Shown in pieces: positions 45,590 to 55,634 of a stretch of 64,000 bases of DNA. Source of the stretch: Brachypterus glaber (Eukaryota; Arthropoda; Insecta; Coleoptera; Kateretidae); the NCBI GenBank assembly GCA_958510825.1, contig OY294049.1, positions 37,910,774 to 37,974,773 on the forward strand, read 5' to 3'. The position numbers were made by a program, and so were the translations under genes. Under the pieces are notes generated by a model. That model saw nothing but the letters and a program-made list of their open reading frames with translations, searched no databases and was not told the DNA's origin. Every line of letters starts with the position of its first letter. Within the stretch, counting starts at the first letter, position 1.

Positions 45590-46111
45590 ATATGGGTCAT
45601 ATATATTCGAAAAATATTGTACTGGAAAATTCCAATTGAATCTGACATATATAACGTTGTATTGGTTATTTCCAATAAGATACATTTTATCTTTATTGGT
45701 CCGTATTGGTACATTATTGTACCGGTAAAATCCAATATAAACCAATATACCAACTTCTACAAATTATATTGGTAATTTCCAATAAGATACATTGTATGCC
45801 TCTCTATTGGTCTGTATTGGTCTCTATCGGTTATTTTATTGGAAAGCCCATTATAAACCAATAGAAAACGACTTACACAAGATTGTATTGGTAATTTCCA
45901 ATAATACGTTTTTCGAGTCTCTATTGGTTTTTTTTCGGTTTGTATTCGGTTATTGTACTGGTCTATATTGGAGTTTACCAATAGAAACCGACTTACGTAA
46001 GTCGTTTTCTATTGGTCTGTATTGGTATATACCAGTTCAATAACCGAGTACAAACCTCAAAAAAACCAATAGAAAATTTCTTCTGTTCTCTATTGGTCAT
46101 TTTTCATAGGG
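45590..46111. repeat. ATTGGT array, right arm
   Basis: Shorter, more diverged units with GGTAATTTCCAATAAGATAC and TCTATTGGTCTGTATTGGT. Inverted pairs such as ACCAATAGAAA / TTTCTATTGGT are frequent. It ends at the outer inverted repeat. Confidence 0.8.
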
Positions 46112-46849
46112 AAGATAGGGATTTTTCAATTTTTTTACTCAAATCTGCGACTTTTTACCCAAGATTGAAAATTTTCCAACTTTTTTCAGTCGGCAAAAAG
46201 TTAATGACAAAAAAAAGGTCATGAGCTCCATAATTTTCACTGGAGAGTGGATTTTCCCAACTGGAGTGTGGTTGGGGGGAGGAGGGTCAATATTAAATCC
46301 TTTTTTCGGTGTATTAATTTGAAAAACGAGGATAATGGATCCTTAGAGTAAATTTTCCTGATTGTTTAAAAAATTTAATCCCCAATAACTTTTTTTTTTG
46401 GGAATTATTTTTAAAAACAATACAATTTCTATCAGAAAATTTCGAGTTGATCGGATAAAATTCTTTCTTGAGTTATCGGGATCATAATAAACGTGACATT
46501 TTAACCCTGTATGAATATGAACATGATTTTTTTTTGCAACGAAACGTGTAATAGGGTAAATTCAGTCTAAAAGTTTATCTTTTTTTTTTTGTTTTTATGC
46601 AAGCAGTTGAAAATAAATTATGTTTCGTTCCGAAAGTTTATATTATTTTCATTTCAGCGAATCTGAATTTATAATCAGTTCTGAAAAAAATATGATTCAG
46701 AACTTTTCAATTTTTCCAGAAGTTTTTCCAACAACCAACAATGTTATAAAACCAATTTGTTTGTGGTTAAAAACATAATTTGACTTTACTTTAAAAAACA
46801 TATTACTTTCCTCTAGGAAAGAAATTATTTAGTATTTTAAATAGTAGGG
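46112..46849. other. Unassigned DNA; dispersed-repeat block 46380-46500
   Basis: TTGAGTTATCGGGATCATAA and TTCGAGTTGATCGGATAAAA are similar in type to the blocks at 9900 and 19340. No gene. Confidence 0.35.
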
Positions 46850-46905
46850 GAAAGTAGGGTAACGGTGCGCAGTGGGTAACCGTGCGCACAACCGAAAATT
46901 CTATT
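46850..46905. repeat. One end of a GTAACGGTGCGCA repeat
   Basis: GGGGAAAGTAGGGTAACGGT and GGTAACCGTGCGCAC form a partially self-complementary terminus. The other end is not found before the assembly gap. Confidence 0.4.
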
Positions 46906-47002
46906 ACGAGGTATTCTGAGACATCTCCATGCTCTAACAATTCGCTGGCACCAAAAACAGCTACTGACAAATAAAAGTTGTCTACAATACTGCCGGGCTA
47001 AG

Positions 47003-47066
47003 CTGAAAGGTCCTATCTACATAGGTTTAAGATACACAGATAGGACCTTTCAGCTTAGTAAGGCAG
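47003..47066. repeat. Hairpin with 20-bp perfect stem
   Basis: CTAAGCTGAAAGGTCCTATC pairs exactly with GATAGGACCTTTCAGCTTAG across a 20-odd-base loop. Confidence 0.85.
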
Positions 47067-47574
47067 AATTTTTTAAAATGTCTGAATTTATGTTTGTTGT
47101 CAATATTTTGCACGTGTACGAAATAGGACGGTAAGTTCATAATTCTTGACCGATTGTTCTACAATAAATATATTCTTGAAGGATATGATCATTTGCATTT
47201 ATCCATGCAATGTTGTTAAATTTAATTAAATAGTCTTTGTTATGTGAAGTGATTTATTTTTAAGTTAATGATGGGGTTATGATGCGCGTGCTCTACATTT
47301 AATTAAATGGTAATAAAATTAAATAAAAAACAAGTTTTTAAAGTTAAAACCCTTTTATTAATTACATGTTACGTTAAATCAAAAAGTAGAAAACCATATT
47401 TACAAAAAAATTCAAAAACTCGATTTTTAAAAGAAGAGTTTTAAAACGTTCTTTAAACGATTAAAAACTTCAAAACCTTTCTTTTAAAAATCTAGCTTTT
47501 GAAAACCTGTATAAATATCTTGTGTTTAATAAATATGTTTGCATTGTTTTCTTTTTTTACCTTTTGTGCATAAT

Positions 47575-47774
47575 NNNNNNNNNNNNNNNNNNNNNNNNNN
47601 NNNNNNNNNNNNNNNNNNNNNNNNNNNNNNNNNNNNNNNNNNNNNNNNNNNNNNNNNNNNNNNNNNNNNNNNNNNNNNNNNNNNNNNNNNNNNNNNNNNN
47701 NNNNNNNNNNNNNNNNNNNNNNNNNNNNNNNNNNNNNNNNNNNNNNNNNNNNNNNNNNNNNNNNNNNNNNNNNN
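47575..47774. other. Assembly gap (200 N)
   Basis: Exactly 200 undetermined bases, probably a nominal gap size. Frames drawn across it are meaningless. Confidence 0.99.
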
Positions 47775-47819
47775 TTTTCTTTTATTCTTTTTTCATTTGC
47801 GTAGAATTCTGACGTGATG

Positions 47820-47935
47820 GAAAAATAACTAAAGTCAGATTCGAAATCAGCATGCTCATATTATCCAAAATCATATATTCTCAACCACGAAGCAGAAAAA
47901 AAAGTTAAATTTGCAGGCCTGTGTACTCATAGCAG
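47820..47935 (+). repeat. Right part of a second CACAGGTC-type TIR element
   Basis: ACGTGATGG, TTCGAAATCA, ATTATCCAAAATCA and a terminal GCAGGCCTGTGTA parallel 30523-30632. The left part falls in or before the gap. Confidence 0.55.
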
Positions 47936-48114
47936 AATATAGCCCAAAGAAATTGTCTAACTATGGCAGACGTAAAAAACTATGGGTATTTATAATTAAA
48001 TAGTTTTTGTAGCAAATCTAATGACTTCTTCAGAGTGAGGAAATATTGATTGATGAAATGTAGGTACACTTACGCCAGTGACAGGCCTGGCAAAAATACG
48101 AAAATCAATATAAT

Positions 48115-48480
48115 TATCAAAATATACAGGATGTCCAGTAAATGATGTAATTAATTTTAAGGGATGATTCTACATAGGAAAATATGAAAAAAAGTTCCTA
48201 TAAACATATGTATAAAAATGCGTCGTAAGGGAGCTAAGCCCCTTTGAAAGTGGCTAAAAATTCGGTTTTTATTTAATAACTCAGGAACGCTTTGAGTTAC
48301 AGCAACGAGGTTTTGAATGTAAACTAACCTTAATAAGGCCCATCTTCGTATGATGTCTTCATTTACTTATTTTAAACAGGGGTGTGCGAAACTGGGGGGC
48401 CTTATTAGTTTTTTGTCACAAACTTTATTCTGTGTAACTTTTTTGTAATTTTATTTTTGGAATATGATTCCTCAGGTCAA
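48115..48480 (+). repeat. Dispersed repeat L, copy 1
   Basis: Starts ACAGGATGTCCAGTAAATGA and contains TTTTAAGGGATGATTCTAC, AGTTACAGCAACGAGGTTTT and GGTGTGCGAAACTGGGG. Related copies: 50930-51590, 54770-55080, 61520-61810, 62985-63610. Confidence 0.65.
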
Positions 48481-48499
48481 AATACATAAAAAAGGTAAC

Positions 48500-48790
48500 A
48501 AATCTGAAAAAAGATTCAGAATCAGGAGAAAAGTGCTTTAAGATAGGTTATGTCAGAAAAAAATATGCTTATCGTTATGCTTCAAAAATTTCATTTTGTG
48601 GGATAGTGTTTGTGTCTTCGCGCTGAGAAATATGCTTATTTTCCAACGTCATTTATGAGCGTTGGGTGGGAGATACGCAAAATCTTTATAGGACAAATTT
48701 TATTTAATGGAGAATATAATAAGTCCTCATAATGCAGAAAAGCGTCATGAGGTAACGTTTGGGGGTGTTTTTTTCAGCAAAAGGGGATGA
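48500..48790 (+). repeat. Dispersed repeat K, copy 2
   Basis: Inverse counterpart of 39890-40315, directly after repeat L. Shared words include GGTTATGTCAGAAAAAAAT, CTTCGCGCTGAGAAATATG and AGCAAAAGGGGATGA. Confidence 0.7.
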
Positions 48791-49779
48791 GAACTCATGA
48801 TCGTCAACTTAGAGCCCATTCCCTATTTAAATAAATCCTGCAGTTCCTAGATTACTCCTAGATCAAGCCCATTCACACCAAGTACGGCCTATGCTCTACG
48901 TATTTGAAAAAAGTCCAATGTCACAAGTATAAGTTTCCTTTTTTATCGACGGCGCCAATTATTTCGTTTTAATGCTACATTCTATAAAAGATACAAACAA
49001 CTGGAATCAAGCATTTTCAAACTGATGCAGTAAAACTTACTATATTAAATTTTAAAAGTTGAAAAAGTACAATAGTTTGTTTTTTGAATTAAAAGCAATT
49101 TTTGCTTGTGTACAATTTTTTAATTCTTTCCGTTTTATAAACGAAAATATACTGTTTATTTGGGTAAAATTTTATCAAAAAAGTAAATATTGTAATTCCA
49201 TTTTAGCTCGAGTGTTAAGAAAGTCTAAGTCTGAGCTTACTATTCGCAAGTTAAGCTTCGACGCTCCCAGGCTAAAAGTGTTAAGGAGCTTTTAATTTAC
49301 TTTCAAGCAGGATAAATAGCGTGAAAATGCTAAAACCAATTTCCATTAGGAGACATTTAAAGCAACTACGTCGTGATATTTTCTATTATGCTTAAGATCC
49401 GAGAGAATTTAATTAAGTTTTCATACTGGCGACGAGTATTAAGCTTGTTGAGGTTGAAATATATTTAGCATTATCAAAATTTTCTTTGTCACAATATTTA
49501 CTGCTGTTTTATAGTAAATAAAAGACAAATAATTAAAATCATTTTTTTCCGAGGGGTATATTACTGCAGCATTCGATTTATAAAATTGTCTGCATTAATA
49601 ATGCGGTATTATTTACCGATTGTTATTTTACTAAATGCTGTAAAATTCTTTTAACTAGATCAATAACACTACAACTACAACTAAAACTATACCAAACTAT
49701 CGTGTGATATAATTTACCAAATGTTACAGTATTAATAAACACATGTTGCGTGGGGATCCAAATGTACCAGCACGGTCTC
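48791..49779. other. Unassigned AT-rich DNA
   Basis: A 78-codon plus frame (49059-49295) has no recognised domain and no splice or start support. Nothing else was seen. Confidence 0.3.
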
Positions 49780-49862
49780 TATGTTAGTATGACAACATTT
49801 TGTATACAATACAAACATTGCAGTATATAATATCACAAGTAAAGTATTAAATACCAATACCC
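49780..49862 (-). repeat. Dispersed repeat X, copy 2
   Basis: Inverse of 15940-16068 (TATGACAACATTTTGTATAC, ACAAGTAAAGTATTAAATAC). Confidence 0.75.
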
Positions 49863-49873
49863 TATTCCAGGGT

Positions 49874-50598
49874 CAGGGGCGCATCCAGGTCCAAATTTTG
49901 GGGAGGCTTGAGCCCCCTATGTATATGTATATCGTCTTGTAAATTTCAGGACGTCGTATCTTAATTTTTTTCGATTTTGAGATTTTGGATTTTTAACGCT
50001 TTATATTATTAATTTACATCTAAAAAATAAGTTTCACCTGCTATTTTTTTTAAATAACAAAATTATAAGCAAAATAGTAACGTCGTATCTTAGATGATTA
50101 CAGATTAATAAATTTTAAAACCTCGTATCTCTTAAATCTAGTTAACTGACTTGGAACGCACCTTTTGCATACGGCGACGCTAACAGTTTGAATAACACTG
50201 CGCATGCGATGCAAGAGGTGCGTTCCGCTAATAATGTTTCAAAGCTCGTATCTTAAAAAAAATTTATTAATTTTGAGCATCAAAATGTCGTATCTATAAA
50301 CATTAGGTTTTTATTTGTATTTATTTATTTTATACACAATAAATTGACTTAAGGTAAGTTAATCATTAAAAATGTATTAAGTTTATATTAAAAAAGTACA
50401 TTTTCAACCTATGAATAACACGAAAAAGAGTTATTTCTCATTCCTGTAAAGTTGTCTTTTTTGAGATACGACGTCCTGAAATTTACAAGACGATATGTAA
50501 AAAATATATGCGTAAGCCTACTTTTATGGTTTGATTTCGGGGGCTTCAAAAAATTTGGGGAGGGCTAAGCCACCCAAGCCCCCATAGTTACGCCTATG
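49874..50598. mobile_element. hAT-like MITE, 725 bp, 8-bp target duplication
   Basis: The ends CAGGGGCGCATCCAGG and the complement of TTACGCCTATG are imperfect inverted repeats. They are flanked by an exact 8-bp duplication TCCAGGGT (49866-49873 and 50599-50606), the usual size for hAT elements. The subterminal regions are G/C runs (AGCCCCC..., ...GGGGGC). It contains a second, nested inverted repeat. No transposase frame. Confidence 0.8.
49929..50499. repeat. Nested inverted repeat with TCGTATCT words
   Basis: ATCGTCTTGTAAATTTCAGG continuing into ACGTCGTATCT is mirrored at 50464-50499. At least five further TCGTATCT words occur between, at about 49965, 50090, 50123, 50245 and 50288. It may be a foldback element nested in the hAT-like MITE or that MITE's own regulatory region. 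Confidence 0.75.
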
Positions 50599-50699
50599 TC
50601 CAGGGTATAAATCACCGATATTCATTAACCTTTTCTGTATGAAAAAGACAATGTTTTTTGATTTGGTTAAAAGGTGAGGGAGTAGGTATATAGGGGATT

Positions 50700-50900
50700 G
50701 TTGCGTCGGCTTTGCCATGACCCCGAGGATGGCATCACGTTAATTGAATGTTGGAAACACTCTCAGCGAATTAATCCCGCGTCTCTGATCAAAGGTGATT
50801 ATTCCATCCCATCTATCAGACGCAGACATCCAGGCCAGAACATCACACATGAGGATTAAACAGTTGTTCCTTTGCCGAGGTATACCTACAAAAGTAATTT
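50700..50900. other. Single-copy-looking island (possible conserved non-coding)
   Basis: Balanced composition with no repeat partner in the window. It contains TGATCAAAGGTGATTATTCC (a TCF-like ATCAAAGG) and GAATTAATCCC/GAGGATTAAAC (TAATCC-type homeodomain words). No open frame. Enhancer function is a guess. Confidence 0.3.
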
Positions 50901-50929
50901 AATTAATGCGCATACAAAGTGATCAGTAA

Positions 50930-51590
50930 ATGGCATGCTAAAATTTAACATCTACATCCAAAAATATCAAAAAAAGTTCCTATACATAAGGGAGCTACGG
51001 CCCTTCGAAGATGATATATTGAATGGGGAACAAAGAAAAGTACAAATAAAATTATAATGCTGCTCGGTGATACTTCATTTAAAACTGAGCAAAACAGTAT
51101 TCTTCACCAAAACACCTACATTTAATATTAAAGGAGTAATAGCCTTTTAAAAAGTATCTAGCGTTTTTGGTGGCATAAAATGTTACTTCCTCTTAATTGC
51201 ATTTTTTTAAAGGTTTCTCCTACAGTGTTACACTAGATGACATTTTTTATGTATTTTAACTCAAGGAATCAAAAAATACAAAAAAAATACACATGAAAAA
51301 GTTTGGGGCGTCTATGCACGCCTCTGGGTAAATTTAAAAAAATAAATTAACATAAACTTATTGCCTTTATTAATACTAGTATACATGCAAAAGCTCGACG
51401 CTCTAGCTTAAAGGGTACCAGAGTTATTAATTAAAAACTTTATTTTTATTACAATTTTAAACGGTCGTAGCTCCCTTAGGGCCCATTTCCGGACGAACCT
51501 TTATAGAAACTTTTTTTTAATATTTTGGATTGTAGAATCACTTCTTAAATTTTGGCATGACAGTTATTGATCACCCTGTATACAGAGAAA
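50930..51590. repeat. Dispersed repeat L, copy 2 (diverged)
   Basis: Contains AAAAAAAGTTCCTATACATAAG, GGGAGCTACGGCCC, TTTGGGGCGTCTATGCACGC and GACAGTTATTGATCACCCTG, all variants of family L words, in an inverted arrangement around about 51260. Confidence 0.5.
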
Positions 51591-52384
51591 TATGAACTTG
51601 AATGAAAAGTAGCTAATATTTTAGCCAAGTAAACTGTACCTATACTTACAGGAAGATTTTTTAAACTACCCTCCGAAGCCTAAAGGGCTTTTTATAACTT
51701 CTTTTATTAAAAGCGTGCATGTATTCTAGAATTCTTTGAACAAGTTACCTTATATAATTTTCTCGTAAAATGTGTGCCCCAAAAAAAAAACTTTGTGTAT
51801 GTGCTTCCAAAAATATATAGATACTAAGGGAGTTACCATTTTAAAGGGCCATACGAGGAGCTTTGAAAGCGATTTTTGGACCCACTTAGTTTTTGATATA
51901 GAACACTTGAAATTTTGATATTTAACATTTTATTGTTTAATTTTTGGTTGTCGTAAGTTTTCCTTTAAATTGCATTTTTTTAAACGGTTAATCCTACGCT
52001 ATTACAACAATTATGCAATTTTATCTGTGTATAAACTGAAACATTTTAAACAAACCGTTTTGTAATAAAAAAGATTTCGAAGAATTATTGCCCTCCTCTT
52101 CGTGGTTTACGTATAAATTTCTCGGGCTTCTTCTGCAAGATATTCCTCTATAGGAGCGAGTGAAGATTTTTTTAAGTATGATATCGTTCTGGCAGGGGTC
52201 CCAGGAGGGGGGTGGGGTCCGCCCCCGCGGCATAGAGTCGCGTGTAGACCGTTGTTGAATCTTGAGGTCAGGACCATTGGCTTACAAACTATGTAATTTT
52301 TTTCGAAATAATCATGTCTAAATGGTATTGAGACACCAAAAAACATTTTTTTTCAAAAAAGTCGAAGGGCTGGTGAGTGGTGAC
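51591..52384. other. Diverged L-like and J-like repeat DNA
   Basis: About 51770-52010 resembles the inner part of L (GTGCTTCCAAAAATATATAG, GGGAGTTACCATTTTAAAGG). A GC-rich patch CCCAGGAGGGGGGTGGGG lies at 52200. About 52340-52384 belongs to repeat J and is the left flank of the 362-bp array. Confidence 0.45.
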
Positions 52385-52431
52385 TTTTTTTATTTTAAGA
52401 AAGTTATCTATCTGTCGTTAAAATCAAATGG

Positions 52432-52494
52432 ACAGGAAACAGTGAATAGTACCATTTCATCCTTTTTGGGAATCATCAGCACTGTGTATCCTGT
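52432..52494 (-). ncRNA. Hammerhead ribozyme-like motif, unit 1
   Basis: Minus strand, 5' to 3': stem I outer ACAGGA (52489-52494), bulge UAC, stem I inner ACAGUG (52480-52485), core CUGAUGA (52473-52479), stem II UUCC/GGAU around loop CAAAAA, core GAAA (52455-52458), minimal stem III inside UGGUACUA, then UU ending at 52445 (predicted cleavage after it), stem I inner CACUGU (52439-52444) and outer UCCUGU (52432-52437). The outer and inner parts of stem I are both fully complementary. The only core deviation is a U-U at the first stem II pair. Confidence 0.75.
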
Positions 52495-52793
52495 ATGTTG
52501 CTAATATTCAAATAAAACGTTAGATAGATATAAAAGCATGGTGCCATCTATTGATGTGGTCACTGTTATCTGTTCACTTGTTCCCAAAAGGCAAATCGCC
52601 ACAATTTAGGGTGTACAGTAACGTGCATTCAAAATGACACGGACCTAAACCATTATATGAACCTTTAGCCGGTTAAGAAGAGTTAAATAAGTTAAGAATT
52701 GACAGTCTATAAAAATATATACTGCACGTTTGTCGGTTAATAACCGAAAAATATATATAAGAAAGTTATCTATCTGTCGTTAAAATCAAATGG

Positions 52794-52856
52794 ACAGGAA
52801 ACAGTGAATAGTACCATTTCATCCTTTTTGGGAATCATCAGCACTGTGTATCCTGT
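52794..52856 (-). ncRNA. Hammerhead ribozyme-like motif, unit 2
   Basis: Identical to unit 1, shifted by 362 bases. The predicted cleavage sites of units 1 and 2 would release a 362-nt RNA. Confidence 0.75.
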
Positions 52857-53155
52857 ATGTTGCTAATATTCAAATAAAACGTTAGATAGATATAAAAGCA
52901 TGGTGCCATCTATTAATGTGGTCACTGTTATCTGTTCACTTGTTCCCAAAAGGCAAATCGCCACAATTTAGGGTGTACAGTAACGTGCATTCAAAATGAC
53001 ACGGACCTAAACCATTATATGAACCTTTAGCCGGTTAAGAAGAGTTAAATAAGTTAAGAATTGACAGTCTATAAAAATATATACTGCACGTTTGTCGGTT
53101 AATAACCGAAAAATATATATAAGAAAGTTATCTATCTGTCGTTAAAATCAAATGG

Positions 53156-53218
53156 ACAGGAAACAGTGAATAGTACCATTTCATCCTTTTTGGGAATCAT
53201 CAGCACTGTGTATCCTGT
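53156..53218 (-). ncRNA. Hammerhead ribozyme-like motif, unit 3
   Basis: Identical to unit 1, shifted by 724 bases. Confidence 0.75.
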
Positions 53219-53517
53219 ATGTTGCTAATATTCAAATAAAACGTTAGATAGATATAAAAGCATGGTGCCATCTATTGATGTGGTCACTGTTATCTGTTCA
53301 CTTGTTCCCAAAAGGCAAATCGCCACAATTTAGGGTGTACAGTAACGTGCATTCAAAATGACACGGACCTAAACCATTATATGAACCTTTAGCCGGTTAA
53401 GAAGAGTTAAATAAGTTAAGAATTGACAGTCTATAAAAATATATACTGCACGTTTGTCGGTTAATAACCGAAAAATATATATAAGAAAGTTATCTATCTG
53501 TCGTTAAAATCAAATGG

Positions 53518-53580
53518 ACAGGAAACAGTGAATAGTACCATTTCATCCTTTTTGGGAATCATCAGCACTGTGTATCCTGT
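53518..53580 (-). ncRNA. Hammerhead ribozyme-like motif, unit 4
   Basis: Identical to unit 1 although the unit itself is truncated at 53605. This is the first ribozyme on a minus-strand transcript, 25 bases inside the element's 5' end. Confidence 0.75.
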
Positions 53581-53618
53581 ATGTTGCTAATATTCAAATA
53601 AAACGTTTTTTTATTTTA

Positions 53619-54140
53619 TTATTTTCTCCCGGCTGCATTTTATGTATGTCTTAAGCTATTTTCAAATCGCCAGGTCATATGTCCGGTTTTTTTAGATGCT
53701 GGAAGCTATTTTTTTTCATAGTTACACGCAATAATTTTGGGATAAAAACAGTTTTTTTGACAAAGGGCCGCATTTAATTCATTTTAAGGGGAGGACCATC
53801 CATAAAGAAAAAAATGCGCATTCAACAAAAATATAATTTTGAAGGTATTTATATGCTAATATTGAAGAACAACAGAGTATTCCTTGAAGTTTTTCATGGT
53901 CCTTCGAGCCGGATACTCTATTGTTCTTCATGTATTGTTCTTCATGTTCAAATATATCTCGCTGGGGGGATTTAACATCTGTCAATTCTCAAAATTTCAT
54001 TTCACCAAAAAGTCATTTCATAAATATGAAAAAAAAATTGAATATGAAATATAATAATATGTCAAATGCAGTTTTTAAAGACTGTTTTACTCCTTGGCTC
54101 CAGAATTGTGTATAACTATGAAAAAAACTTTATCTAAATA
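53619..54140 (+). repeat. Dispersed repeat J, copy 3 (right flank of the array)
   Basis: CCCGGCTGCATTTTATGTAT, TTAAGCTATTTTCAAAT and later TTTTACTCCTTGGCTCCAG with TTGTGTATAACTATG parallel 36270-36500. An extra block with an inverted pair (TATTGTTCTTCATG and the AAGAACAACAGAGTATTCC region) lies at 53860-53950. Confidence 0.6.
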
Positions 54141-54249
54141 TAATAAATAAATAGCTAACATTATTATCACTAAAAAAATGTTTCTAGAATATTAAATACA
54201 TTTTAATTTTTAATGTTAATTTAATATTTTATGTCGTGGTGACACGATT

Positions 54250-54362
54250 TAAATTAGATGATTTAGTCTTATAGTATATATAAAATAAAAAAAATAAAAA
54301 AAAAGCAAAAAAATTACAAAAATCAAAAAAAAAAACAAAAAAAAAATAAAAAAAAAATACCT
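54250..54362. repeat. A-rich low-complexity tract
   Basis: Almost pure A with occasional T or C; the frames over it are artefacts. Confidence 0.9.
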
Positions 54363-54414
54363 TTGTATAACAAACCTCAATAAACTTTGAAAATGGAAGC
54401 CAGTGGTTGTGACT

Positions 54415-54600
54415 TGACGAAAAGTGCGGCAAGAACGGCAATCTTGGGCATGGAGAGTGGACCTGGTCATGATGGCCTGGGGGTCACCTCGTGAGCGGGA
54501 GAGAAGCACCATCCACAAAGCATTGCGATTGTCCCCCCTGGCCGAGTCATTGTGCCCAGGTCTTAGACCCACCGTGTACAACACGATGGTAATACTTGGA
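54415..54600. other. GC-rich island, unrecognised
   Basis: Sharp rise in GC between 54415 and 54600, directly after the A-rich tract. Both strands have frames across it (the minus one extends to 111 codons, mostly through the A tract). No domain recognised. An A-rich tract beside it could be the tail of a minus-strand-derived retrocopy, but no flanking duplication was found. Confidence 0.35.
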
Positions 54601-54769
54601 CAATCGTTTTTCTTTTATTATAATCAGAGGCCGGACTTTTGGTATTCAATTAACAGGGACTCGGAAAATTATTTTTTTTTTAAATACAGACCAGTAAGTG
54701 CATGCAAAATTTAAGAGGTGCTATCGTTTAAAGTGAAGATTTAATTTAAATATTTTATTAATTTTAATG

Positions 54770-55080
54770 GTCTTCTTTTGCGTGATATTTCACCTTCAAA
54801 TGAATTTTGACCCAAGGAATCATGTCAATAATAAAATTACAAAAAAAATACACACAAAAAAGTTTGGGACAAAAAACTGATAAGGCCCCCGTTTCGCACA
54901 CCCCTGGTTAAAATAAGTATGTAGATACATGAAAATAACATACGAAGCTGTTTAGGATTAGGATTAGTTCACATGCAAAACCTCGTTGCTATACCTCAAA
55001 GAGTAACTGAGTTATTAAATAAAAAGGGAATTTATAGGCGACTTTCAAAGGGGCTTAGCCTTCTTATTACGCGTATTTAG
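54770..55080 (-). repeat. Dispersed repeat L, copy 3
   Basis: Contains the complement of the GGTGTGCGAAACTGGGG word (CCCCGTTTCGCACACCCC), then CAAAACCTCGTTGCTAT and TTTCAAAGGGGCTTAGCC. Followed at 55115-55215 by repeated GAGGAAATCTTTGAA words in both orientations. Confidence 0.6.
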
Positions 55081-55634
55081 ACATGTTTATACGAGGAATA
55101 CAGGTGTACAAATTGGAGGAAATCTTTGAAGGTTACGAGTTAATCTTTAAAGATTTCCTCTTTTTCGAAGGAAATCTATGAAGGTAACGAGGAAATCTTT
55201 GAAATTTTCCTCCTAAAGGTGTACAAAATTTTGTCAGCGGTTTACCCCTCGTGTTTTTAGGAACTTTTTGTCATATTTTCTGGTGTAGAAACACCCCTTA
55301 AAATGTCTGACCCTATTTCAAATACACAGTGTATACAGTTTTTGTCGAGGTATTCATGAAAACAAGTTCTGGTAAATATTTGAACCTTTTTGCTTCCAAG
55401 GGAGTACACTACCAACGGATTTTTTTAAATAATTTTATAAGACAGCTTGTTTTTAAATTGTCTAAAAGCAAAAAAAATCGAAATTTTAGGTCTATCATAA
55501 ATATTATAAGCCAAACATTTTTTTCAGTGTACATGCTTCCCAAAGAATATCTTTTCAAACTAGTTTCTCTTTTTATATTTTTTTCAGTTACAGTTTTTCG
55601 AATCGACAATTTTCGTCGATAAAAAAAACCTTGT

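Larger units (their letters stand above)
43516..46111. mobile_element. Large foldback structure with ATTGGT/ACCAAT arrays
   Basis: The outer ends are a perfect inverted repeat starting CCCTATGAAAAATGACCAAT (43516 onward) and its complement ending at 46111. The left arm (43516-44520) and right arm (45590-46111) are made of diverged units rich in TATTGGT and ACCAATA. The centre (44521-45590) is non-repetitive and holds a candidate exon. No target duplication was found, so it could be one element or two inverted copies of an arm-like repeat. Confidence 0.7.
52398..53605 (-). mobile_element. 362-bp tandem array with hammerhead motifs (retrozyme-like)
   Basis: 3.34 copies of a 362-bp unit start at 52397, 52759, 53121 and 53483. 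Copies are essentially identical; I see one difference, A at 52915 in copy 2. The array is flanked by the 13-bp duplication TTTTTTTATTTTA (52385-52397 and 53606-53618), and the related locus 36258-36270 shows the empty site. Each unit has a complete hammerhead-type motif on the minus strand. No protein frame. Animal retrozymes are described as short non-coding tandem repeats with type-I hammerheads, probably copied by other elements' RTs; assignment to that class is inference. Confidence 0.85.

Noticed and set aside
47522..47817. Two plus-strand frames of 92-96 codons
   Set aside because: They consist mainly of undetermined bases across the assembly gap.
54249..54584. 111-codon minus-strand frame
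   Set aside because: More than half is translated from the A-rich tract; the remainder has no recognised family.
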